Both the position numbers and the translations under genes were made by a program. Below the pieces are notes generated by a model. It did not search any database, was not told the DNA's origin, and saw only the letters and a list, made by a program, of their open reading frames with translations. A DNA stretch of 14,775 nt from NCBI GenBank assembly GCA_038093975.1, contig JBBPTG010000422.1, positions 1-14,775 of the forward strand, given 5' to 3'. The DNA is from Chalciporus piperatus. Lineage: Eukaryota; Basidiomycota; Agaricomycetes; Boletales; Boletaceae. Of the stretch, positions 7,126 to 14,349 are shown piece by piece. The stretch's first letter is position 1. Each line of letters begins with the position of its first letter.

Positions 7126-7130
7126 GAGAG
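7126..7130 (+). repeat. Target-site duplication of the solo LTR, right copy (GAGAG)
   Basis: It matches 6496-6500 exactly. Together they bracket the LTR and show that it arrived by integrase-mediated insertion. Confidence 0.8.
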
Positions 7131-7583
7131 AGACCATCGAGAAGTACTCAACGCCGATAGTCCCAGAGCCAGACTATTCGGATCTTTACGTTGATTGGTT
7201 GGAACCTCCGGTAATTCCCTCCTACCCATACCATTTGCCTTCAGAGGTTTACATTCACCCTCTCGGTACCCTTCGGCTACCTCATCATCCCGCCAATCTC
7301 CAGATCGGCACTCGTCGACTTCCGTCACTCCCTCCCATCGAGGCTATTCGGGCACCGTTGCCGCCCAACCCCCAGCAAATACTAGCCGACGCCTTCGGCG
7401 TTGAAGAGTTATACTACCGTGCCTCCTCCATCCCCAGAGCCCCAACCCCGCTCGCTGAGCCCGTCGATTGGACTACCGTCGACGAGGATCTTCTTACTCT
7501 TCAACACCAATTTCCCATTGGAGTCTCTGGTCGTACGGAAAGTTTCCGCCGCGCTCTCTATCACACGCTTATATCCCCGGCAG

Positions 7584-7644
7584 GTGAGAAGGCGATTCGA
7601 GAAAACATTGACGATCGGGTACGTCAACGCCGACGAAGCGACAG
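7584..7644 (+). other. Candidate 61-nt intron inside ORF0
   Basis: GTGAGA donor (7584-7589) and ACAG acceptor (ending 7644). Splicing joins a Gly codon across the junction (G at 7583 plus GC at 7645-7646) and moves the reading from the first ORF0 frame to the second, which then stays open to 8138. The branch site is weak (TTGAC 7608-7612). A simple +1 indel near 7615-7625 explains the frame change equally well. Confidence 0.35.
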
Positions 7645-8153
7645 GCTACTTAGAGGTATCCCTGAGGACGCCGGTAATCGTATTAAGACGAGAGTACCAA
7701 CCCCGCGTCCTACTCGGCGCACTCGCTGCCATAAGCCTCTCGTCCCTCTTAGGAAGATTCGCCCAGTACAGCTTACAGGCCTTCCTGATACTTTTATACC
7801 TCATCTTCGGCCACGTAATTCTCTCAGACGACCTTCGCGTTACCTTTGACTTCGCCTACATTCTAGTATCGCACAGAAATCGTCCGATAGCACCACCTAC
7901 TCCTCCCCTTTCCCCTGTTGTATCACAAGCAGAGTTAGAAGAGGACGAAGAATTACCAGGATTAGTAGAGTCTGATAGTGAAGACGAACGAGGATTAAGA
8001 GAAACAAACGTACCAGGAGTGCAACTGTACTATCCCGCACCCCATTCCATCAGAAGAAGTATCCCACCGCCACCTTACCAAAGAGACGCCCCTGCTTCGT
8101 TATCAGGAGAAACCCTGGAAGGATCTCAGGAAATCTGAAATAAAAATCTAGTT

Positions 8154-8171
8154 TTACTCCTTCCATTCTAG
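8154..8171 (+). promoter_or_regulatory. 3' splice-site-like sequence just upstream of the gag ATG
   Basis: A pyrimidine tract (TTACTCCTTCCATTC) ends in TAG at 8169-8171, 10 nt before the gag ATG at 8182, within the 43-nt gap after the ORF0 stop. If used with a donor in the leader, it would place gag first on a spliced RNA. Only the acceptor-like motif supports this. Confidence 0.3.
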
Positions 8172-8181
8172 TGCATCAAGA

Positions 8182-9384
8182 ATGTCGGTTCTCGCCCCAG
8201 ACTTAGCAGCTGCCTTAACAGGCATTCTCGGACATCGTGACGCGTCTATACGGGATCTTGGAACGCAGTTGAGACTCGCGTTAGAAACAATGACGGATCA
8301 GCTTACCAACGCTCAGAGGGTAAATCAAAATCTAAACAATAATGTCTTGCAGCTGGAAGCGCAAGTACAAGCCATTCAAGTGCCTGGTGCAATACCAGCT
8401 CCTACGGTCGGACCTAGTGGACCTAAGCTATCCAAAATCGTCAAAGATCCAGGAGACTATGACGGATCTAGAGGAAGGAAGTTCGAAGAATGGTGGACAA
8501 GAGTCCGTGCATGGATAGATGAAAACAACACCGTGTTAACCGGGATGACGGCGATCAGAGCTATCCTTAGTCGGATGACAGGAGGAGACGCCGCCACTTT
8601 CTCACGAGCCATGACACATGACATCTTGGAAAATGGAACCATGTATACTTCCGCCGAGTTCCATAAACGAATCACCGATCAATTCCGCTCGGGTAATGAA
8701 GTGGAATACCACCGCAATCAGATCAAGAATCTGAAACAGGGCAAGATGTCTATGGAGAAATTCCTTACCACGTTCCAGACTCATCGCCTCATGGACGATT
8801 GGGATGACGCGAGACACATCGAACTCCTAGAGCTAAACGCAGATCCAGAGATCACACATCGGATCCTAATGGAAAAGGGACGGCTCGACAAATATGACAC
8901 ATATGTCGAAGAGCTACGCCTTCTTGCAGGAAGGAAACAGCTTATCTCCATGATCAAGACAGGAACCGCAGGTGATACCCCGCGATATAAATATACCAAC
9001 ACGGGTACACAACCGGGTCGTGGTGCTCCAATGGATATAGGTTCTGCCGAAGTCGAAGAAGGAGAAATTGTAGAAGAAGAAGAAGAAGCATCATCTGTCG
9101 TAAAGGCGGCCACAAGCAATCCCAAAGAGAAGAAACAAGGAAATTGTTGGAACTGTGGGAAACCGGGACATCCAAAGCAACAATGTCCGGTGCCTAGTAC
9201 CAAATGCAAGAATTGTGGTTGGTCACGAGGCGAACACAAACGTGCCTGCAAACTTCAGAAGAGACAGGTGAGAGAACTGTCTACCGAATCTAGTGCTCTT
9301 GAAGGCCGTTCATTCGACGAAATGAAGGCTTACTTCTACGATATGAAAGATATTGAAATGAAGGGAAAAGGCAAAGCGGCCTGA
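8182..9384 (+). CDS. gag: Element 2 Gag (400 aa, intact)
   Basis: The ATG at 8182 has A at -3 and is the first Met of a 400-codon frame. Residues 20-68 form a probable amphipathic or coiled-coil N-terminus. Residues about 85-260 are a Ty3/Gypsy-type Gag capsid domain, with an FEEWWTRVRAWI segment near 101-112 and EYHRNQIKNLKQG near 175-187. Residues 289-303 are an acidic run. Then come a classical CCHC knuckle, CWNCGKPGHPKQQC (Cys322-Cys335), and a second, variant knuckle, CKNCGWSRGEHKRAC (Cys342-Cys356, CX2CX6HX3C). Gag builds the virus-like particle and packages element RNA. Its 3' end overlaps pol by 28 nt and contains the slippery site, so full-length Gag should be the main product and Gag-Pol the minor one. 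Confidence 0.93.
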   Translation: MSVLAPDLAAALTGILGHRDASIRDLGTQLRLALETMTDQLTNAQRVNQNLNNNVLQLEAQVQAIQVPGAIPAPTVGPSGPKLSKIVKDPGDYDGSRGRKFEEWWTRVRAWIDENNTVLTGMTAIRAILSRMTGGDAATFSRAMTHDILENGTMYTSAEFHKRITDQFRSGNEVEYHRNQIKNLKQGKMSMEKFLTTFQTHRLMDDWDDARHIELLELNADPEITHRILMEKGRLDKYDTYVEELRLLAGRKQLISMIKTGTAGDTPRYKYTNTGTQPGRGAPMDIGSAEVEEGEIVEEEEEASSVVKAATSNPKEKKQGNCWNCGKPGHPKQQCPVPSTKCKNCGWSRGEHKRACKLQKRQVRELSTESSALEGRSFDEMKAYFYDMKDIEMKGKGKAA

Positions 9385-12300
9385 ATGATCTGGGCAAACG
9401 GACCGCAACTAACTCGTTAGGAAAATCTGTAAACTATTCACACAGTCAAACGGGGTCTCATGTTGATCATGAGCTTGGCCTGGACTCTAGTCAGGTGCTT
9501 AATTCCGTTTCCATAATCCGATATCTTTCCGAAAACCCAGGACCACGTTTCATTCGCACGACAGACCGAGAACTGAAGTTATCCACTTCTATTGCCTCGC
9601 AACGCCTTCCGTCTGCTTTCACACGAGCAGAAGCACTTCTTGATTCAGGAGCTAATGCTATCTTCGTTGATCGGAGATGGGCTGATAAAATCAAATTACC
9701 CCTCGTGCAACTCAGACACCCCCTTACGGTATACAACGTGGACGGAACGCATAATTCCGCTGGACAGATAACACACTGTGCGGAAATCATTATCCATTTC
9801 AACGGACATCGTGAGAAGGCCATTGCAGAAGTCACTGATCTCGGAAAGAATCAGATGATACTAGGATACGCATGGCTGAAGCAACACAATCCGGAGATAA
9901 ATTGGAACAAAGGAACGGTCCACATGACTCGTTGTCCTTGGTCTTGTTCCGTTTTACGAGATAAACCACCGTTCGCACGCCAACTTGATGATGAAGAACG
10001 AAATTCTCTTCGTCATATCAACGCCGCAAAGAGGGAGGTACCTGAACCAAAAATGGAAAAGACTCCGGAAGAGCTTGTTCCAAAAGAATATCACAAGTAT
10101 ATTCACTTGTTCAAGAAAAGGGAATCTGAACGCATGCCAACCCGTAAGCCATGGGATCATGCAATTGACTTGAAGGACACCTATAAGCCAAAAAAGGGTC
10201 GTCTTATCCCACTCTCTGTCACCGAACAAGAAGAAGTCAGCACATTCATTGATGATCAGCTCAAGAAAGGATACATTCGTCCTTCCAAATCTGAGCAGAC
10301 TTCTCCCGTGTTCTTCGTTCCTAAGAAAGATGGCAAGAAACGCATGGTTCAAGATTACCGTTATCTGAATGAACACACGGTTAAAAACAATTACCCACTA
10401 CCCCTCATTTCCCAATTGGTTGATAAACTGAAAGGCGCAAAGCTGTTTACCAAAATGGACTTGCGCTGGGGATACAACAACATCCGCATCAAAGAAGGCG
10501 ATGAATCTAAAGCCGCATTCGTGTGCTTCCGTGGCGCCTTCGAACCCTTGGTCATGTACTTCGGATTATGCAATTCTCCTGCGACATTTCAAACCATGAT
10601 GAACGACATCTTCTCGGATATGGAAGACGCCGTTGTTGTCTACATTGATGACATCATGATCTTTACCAAATCCGACGATCCTGCTGTCCATGCCAAGATA
10701 GTCAGAGAAGTTCTTCGTCGCCTAGAGGAGAATGACCTCTTCGTCAAACCAGAGAAATGTGTCTTCCATACCAAAGAAGTAGAATTCTTGGGAATGACAA
10801 TTACTCCCGAGGGAATCAGGATGGATGACGATAAGGTCAAGGCAATCACCGAATGGCCAACTCCGACAAATGTCAGAGGTGTCAGAAGCTTCCTGGGGTT
10901 AGCAAACTTCTATCGCCGCTTCATTCAGGATTACGCCCAAGTGGCTAGACCCTTGAATGACCTTACCAAGAAGGATGTGAAATTCGTGTGGGAAGAAGCG
11001 CAGAGGAACGCCTTCAACACATTGAAACAGAAGTTCATCACCGCTCCCATACTCGCTTTCCCAGACAATGACAAACGCTTCCGTCTAGAATCGGATGCAT
11101 CTAATTACGCCACGGGTGCTGTTCTATCTATAGAACAAGGAGACAAATGGCATCCCGTCGCATTCTCTTCCCATTCCATGTCACCGGAAGAACGCAACTA
11201 CCCCATTGCGGATAAAGAGATGCTAAGCGTTATCAGAAGTCTAGAACAATGGAGACATTATCTGGAAGGTTCCAAGCACGAGTTTGAAATCTGGAACGAT
11301 CACGCGAACCTTCAGTTCTTCATGACTCGGCAAGATCTAAATCGTCGCCAAGCACGTTGGTCTCAATATCTTAGCCGATTCAATTTCAAATGGTTACACA
11401 AGGCAGGTTCCCAAATGGGAAAAGCCGATGCCTTATCAAGAAGAGAAGATCACGCAATCGGTATCGAAGCAGATAACAAAGCTGTCCTTGTAATACCTCC
11501 GGACAGAATAGCTGCCACGTCAACTGTTCAACTCTCAACCGATTCCGATCTGATCAAGAACAAAATCAGAAAAGCAACCTTCAAAATACGTGAAACAGAA
11601 GTCATGAAACTCTGTAAGGAACACGGCATTTGTGAAGAGTCTGATGGAATTCTGATTGACAAGAAAGGAAGACTATACGTTCCTGAAGAAGAAGATCTCC
11701 GCATGGAGATTATCCAACTCCATCACGATACGCCCGTTGCTGGACATCCAGGATATGAAAAGACAATCGAACTGCTACAGCGTAGTTACACCTGGCCAGG
11801 AATGGCAACGCTCGTAAAAGACTATGTCTCACGCTGTGACAGATGTGCACGTTTCAAAGGGATAAACTATGCTCCTTCTGGAAAGCTCCATCCCCTTGAA
11901 GTTCCGGATCTTCCCTGGGAACATATCTCTGCAGATTTCACTACCGATCTGCCGCTCTCGAATGGATTCGATTCTATTCTTGTCGTAGTCGACAGATTCT
12001 CCAAAGAGGTCGAATTCATTCCCTGCAACAAGACAGTCACCGCTCTCGACACGGCTCGTCTTTACCTAACCCATGTATGGAAACATCATGGACTTCCTAA
12101 AACCATCATATCGGACCGAGGTCCGCAATTCGCATCTCAAGTGATGAAAGACATATGCAAACGTCTTGGCATTACGCCCAAACTCTCCACCGCCTTTCAT
12201 CCCCAAACTGATGGACAAACTGAACGTATGAATCGAGATCTACAACAGTATCTCCGTCTATTCACGTCAGAAAAACAAGAAGAATGGACTGATTGGTTGC

Positions 12301-12815
12301 CAATTGCGCAATTCTCATACAACTCGAAGAAGCAAGCTTCTACATCCAAGGCACCTTTCAACGTCACGCACACATATTCTCCAAGGATGGGAATAGAGAA
12401 TTACACGTCTAAAGCACCAGCTGCTACAGACTTTGTTGACACGCTTGCCAATACGTTGAAAGAAACCAAGGATAACATAATAGAAGCTCAGAAACGTATG
12501 AAAGCGCAAGCCGACAAACACCGCTCTGAATCGCCATCTTACGAGATTGGTCAAAAAGTCTGGTTGTCTACAGCTAATCTCCGCTTGGCGCAGAGATCTA
12601 AGAAACTTTCCCCACGATGGTTGGGCCCTTACGAAATCACAGCCCTGATTGGACGGAACGCACTACGTTTGAAGCTTCCGCGTACCATGAAAATTCACCC
12701 CGTCGTTAATGTTTCACGTGTCAAACCATACAAGGACAGGTTACGGAAGCAAACCGTTGACAAGCCTGGGCCTGTGATTGTGACAGAAGACAGAGATGAT
12801 GAATATAGTGTTTAA
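9357..12815 (+). CDS. pol: Element 2 Pol: protease, reverse transcriptase, RNase H, integrase (C-terminus truncated)
   Basis: The frame is open from just after TGA 9354-9356 to TAA 12813-12815 and lies -1 relative to gag; it lacks a leading ATG, as expected for a frameshift product. Residues below count from codon 9495. Protease: LLDSGAN (Asp50) and ILGYAWL (122-128). Reverse transcriptase: FFVPKKDGK, MDLRWGY (Asp322), YIDD (383-386). RNase H: Asp534, Glu575, Asp602, Asp645 (KADALSR). Integrase: zinc-binding His743 or 744, His751, Cys781, Cys784; core Asp814, Asp874 and Glu910 with exactly 35 residues between the last two; then a GPY/F-type module (LGPYEI at 1043). All catalytic residues are present. 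The last residues before the stop (DDEY) are where a chromodomain normally begins; the final Ser-Val-stop come from a MITE end, so the targeting domain is lost. Confidence 0.95.
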   Translation, partial: NEGKRQSGLNDLGKRTATNSLGKSVNYSHSQTGSHVDHELGLDSSQVLNSVSIIRYLSENPGPRFIRTTDRELKLSTSIASQRLPSAFTRAEALLDSGANAIFVDRRWADKIKLPLVQLRHPLTVYNVDGTHNSAGQITHCAEIIIHFNGHREKAIAEVTDLGKNQMILGYAWLKQHNPEINWNKGTVHMTRCPWSCSVLRDKPPFARQLDDEERNSLRHINAAKREVPEPKMEKTPEELVPKEYHKYIHLFKKRESERMPTRKPWDHAIDLKDTYKPKKGRLIPLSVTEQEEVSTFIDDQLKKGYIRPSKSEQTSPVFFVPKKDGKKRMVQDYRYLNEHTVKNNYPLPLISQLVDKLKGAKLFTKMDLRWGYNNIRIKEGDESKAAFVCFRGAFEPLVMYFGLCNSPATFQTMMNDIFSDMEDAVVVYIDDIMIFTKSDDPAVHAKIVREVLRRLEENDLFVKPEKCVFHTKEVEFLGMTITPEGIRMDDDKVKAITEWPTPTNVRGVRSFLGLANFYRRFIQDYAQVARPLNDLTKKDVKFVWEEAQRNAFNTLKQKFITAPILAFPDNDKRFRLESDASNYATGAVLSIEQGDKWHPVAFSSHSMSPEERNYPIADKEMLSVIRSLEQWRHYLEGSKHEFEIWNDHANLQFFMTRQDLNRRQARWSQYLSRFNFKWLHKAGSQMGKADALSRREDHAIGIEADNKAVLVIPPDRIAATSTVQLSTDSDLIKNKIRKATFKIRETEVMKLCKEHGICEESDGILIDKKGRLYVPEEEDLRMEIIQLHHDTPVAGHPGYEKTIELLQRSYTWPGMATLVKDYVSRCDRCARFKGINYAPSGKLHPLEVPDLPWEHISADFTTDLPLSNGFDSILVVVDRFSKEVEFIPCNKTVTALDTARLYLTHVWKHHGLPKTIISDRGPQFASQVMKDICKRLGITPKLSTAFHPQTDGQTERMNRDLQQYLRLFTSEKQEEWTDWLPIAQFSYNSKKQASTSKAPFNVTHTYSPRMGIENYTSKAPAATDFVDTLANTLKETKDNIIEAQKRMKAQADKHRSESPSYEIGQKVWLSTANLRLAQRSKKLSPRWLGPYEITALIGRNALRLKLPRTMKIHPVVNVSRVKPYKDRLRKQTVDKPGPVIVTEDRDDEYSV
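9363..9406 (+). promoter_or_regulatory. Candidate -1 ribosomal frameshift signal at the gag-pol junction, element 2
   Basis: In the gag frame the codons are AAG GGA AAA GGC, giving the heptamer G GGA AAA (9363-9369), 12 nt before the gag TGA. A -1 slip reads GGG AAA AGG and continues in pol. After a 6-nt spacer a stem GCGGCC (9376-9381) can pair with GGACCGC (9400-9406) with one bulged A (9402). The gag stop lies in the loop. The heptamer resembles the GGGAAAC of the sushi-derived gene PEG10. Confidence 0.78.
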
Positions 12816-12879
12816 AAGTCCAGTTACATAACTGGAAAAAAACCGAAACTTAACTTAACTGGAGTGAAATATAACTGAA
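12806..12879 (+). mobile_element. 74-bp left-end fragment of an hAT-like MITE
   Basis: It starts TAGTGTTTAAAAGTCC and matches 13653-13726 except at one position in the GGAG(T/C)GAAAT segment. The match stops at 12879, where element 3 sequence begins. It has no right end and no target duplication. Its TAA supplies the stop codon of element 2 pol. It probably reflects a deletion, aborted repair or rearrangement after a MITE insertion. Confidence 0.82.
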
Positions 12880-13652
12880 CCAGATATGTGGCTAAACAGT
12901 CTAATGTCTCAATTTGATATAGTGGCAGCCAGGTTTCGTCCCCCGAGGTCCATTTTACCTGGAACAAGGCGTCGACGCCCGTTCCCTCGTGCGTCACTAT
13001 GCGCTCGATAGCCCATTCTGGTCCCATTTCACCAAAGTCGGCAACTTGATCCTCGAGTCTCCCCGGGAACAGTCGATCATCACTTGGATCGTGAATTCTC
13101 AACAAAGATGAGTGGAACACGGGATGAATTCCTCGCTGTTTCATTCTCGCAGGTAAGTCTAACCTAAATGAGTTGTTCTTGAAGTCTTCAATAATCTTAT
13201 AGGGACCAATATACTTCGGGATTAGTTTGCGGGCTAGTCCCTTAGGCAGCGACAGGTTCTTTGTCGAGACATATGCGAGATCTCCCGATTGAAAGGGGCT
13301 CGATTGTCGCTTCTTATTAGCATTTCAGGTTTGTTTCACCCGAGCCTCGAGTATGGCGTCATGTGCTGACATTACAGCCTGTTTCATGCGTTGAGCAAAC
13401 GCGCGCACACTCGGGTATTCGGTGGCCACGGCGTCGTTCCATACGAACGTCCTTGGTTGACGCCCCGTGTTCAGGAAGAAGGGTGAGTACCCAGTCGATT
13501 CAGATCGTGCGATGTTAATCACGAACTCGATAGTGGGCAGACGGCTTACCCAATCCCGCTGTGTGGGTCCGATACAGGCGCGGAGCATCTGACCAACCGT
13601 GCGGTTGGCTCTCTCAGTGGATCCGTCTGACTGTGGGTGGTACGCGCTCGAC
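12880..13652 (-). pseudogene. pol: Element 3 Pol, distal part: integrase end, GPY module and chromodomain (decayed)
   Basis: Minus-strand coding continues from the MITE at 13652 with YHPQSDGSTERANR (the integrase Glu), then the rest of the integrase core. An in-frame TGA (13327-13325) stands where an Arg codon CGA would fit. The frame then resumes with KYIGPYKIIEDF (GPY/F module) and a chromodomain-like segment, EWAIERIV ... FQVKWTSGDETWLPLY, before it breaks at the MITE fragment near 12880. Chromodomains direct chromovirus integrase to modified histones. Here it is the C-terminus of a dead fragment in the opposite orientation to element 2. Confidence 0.85.
13645..13652 (+). repeat. Target-site duplication of the hAT-like MITE, left copy (CGCTCGAC)
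   Basis: CGCTCGAC directly precedes the MITE and is repeated directly after it at 14342-14349. An 8-bp duplication is typical of hAT transposons. Removing the MITE and one copy (697 bp) restores the element 3 integrase frame. Confidence 0.88.
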
Positions 13653-14341
13653 TAGTGTTTAAAAGTCCAGTTACATAACTGGAAAAAAACCGAAACTTAA
13701 CTTAACTGGAGCGAAATATAACTGAAACCGGGTGAAAAATTGTAACTGGTTACGTCCAGTTTCAGTTACAGTTTTGTCACTTCCAAAATTTTACAAAACT
13801 GTACACAAACTGGTTATAACTGGTTATAAATAATAACCTATATATGGTCATCTACTACTATTTTTCCTGATTTTTTACAAATTTTTCCGACCTTATTTGA
13901 CTTTCTTTCTGAATATTGAAGTAAATTGATGAAATGACTGATTGAGACACACTCAACTCAAATACACATGTTAATTTGCACTGCTGAGATTACATATTTG
14001 CTTGTATTTTACTTAACTTGACCTCCCTTCCAATGCTATATCCACCAAAACATATGACAATCATGGGAATATAATAAAATGAGCATATCTTCACAAGGAC
14101 TGAACCAAATCACATGATCCAGGGGTCATTTTAAAGCTAAGAATCAGGGCTTTCTAATTTTTGTCCAGTTATTACAAAAAACCGGTCACAAACCGGTCAC
14201 AAACTGGACCATAACTGATATGACAGTTATGTAGAGTTTCAGTTCAGTTAAACTGATTTTGCCGAAATTGATAACCAGTTACAGTTACAGTTTTGTCAAA
14301 AGAGGTATAAAAACTTAACTTAACTGGACTTTTAAACACTA
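13653..14341. mobile_element. Complete non-autonomous hAT-like MITE (689 bp)
   Basis: Terminal inverted repeats of 21 bp match perfectly (13653-13673 and 14321-14341), starting TAGTG and ending CACTA, which fits the YARNG start of hAT ends. It is flanked by the 8-bp duplication CGCTCGAC. It is AT-rich, has no transposase or other credible open frame, and is packed near both ends with AACTGG/CCAGTT and CAGTTACAG motifs, as expected for subterminal transposase-binding sites. It would be mobilised in trans by an hAT transposase elsewhere in the genome. A TA-duplication (Tc1/mariner-like) reading is possible, but the 8-bp repeat explains the flanks better. Confidence 0.85.
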
Positions 14342-14349
14342 CGCTCGAC
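14342..14349 (+). repeat. Target-site duplication of the hAT-like MITE, right copy (CGCTCGAC)
   Basis: Identical to 13645-13652. In the element 3 frame it encodes part of the stretch before the integrase HPQSDG motif. Confidence 0.88.

Larger units (their letters stand above)
6254..8138 (+). pseudogene. ORF0: extra pre-gag open frame of element 2, split by a solo LTR
   Basis: I do not recognise this protein. Part 1 (6254-6500) reads SSNPAASQRAASPVPS and then a heptad-like helix with ENARLQEDYARTQ, a probable coiled coil. It is cut by a solo LTR; without the LTR and one GAGAG copy (630 bp, a multiple of three) the frame continues directly at 7131. Part 2 (7131-7849) is Pro-rich and then carries a charged helix. 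Part 3 lies in the next frame, ending at TGA 8136-8138. It has a hydrophobic run of about 35-40 residues (codons near 7706-7835, such as LLGALAAISLSSLLGRF) and an acidic Ser/Pro-rich tail with ELEEDEELPG. Parts 2 and 3 can be joined by a 61-nt GT-AG intron (7584-7644) or a one-base shift. The start is unclear: GTG stands at 6254 after a TAA. Total length would be about 395-400 residues. It could be a membrane-associated accessory protein or an extended Gag-like leader. Confidence 0.55.
5638..12805 (+). mobile_element. Element 2: Ty3/Gypsy (Tf1/sushi-like) LTR retrotransposon with a pre-gag ORF, 3' end lost
   Basis: The order is 5' LTR (5638-6112), 2-nt gap, PBS (6115-6125), leader, ORF0 (about 6254-8138, broken by a solo LTR), gag (8182-9384) and pol (9357-12805). 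Gag and Pol enzymatic motifs are intact. The chromodomain, polypurine tract and 3' LTR are missing because an hAT-like MITE fragment abuts at 12806. It could supply proteins in trans, but cannot move as it stands. Confidence 0.9.

Noticed and set aside
9495..9497. GTG at 9495 as a start codon for element 2 pol
   Set aside because: Fungal GTG starts are not expected; the frame is open back to 9357 and overlaps gag with a slippery site, so frameshifting explains its expression.
12315..12554. Minus-strand open frames within element 2 pol (also near 9954-10376, 10391-10573, 10640-10849 and 11867-12052)
   Set aside because: Shadows of the intact Pol reading frame, without motifs.
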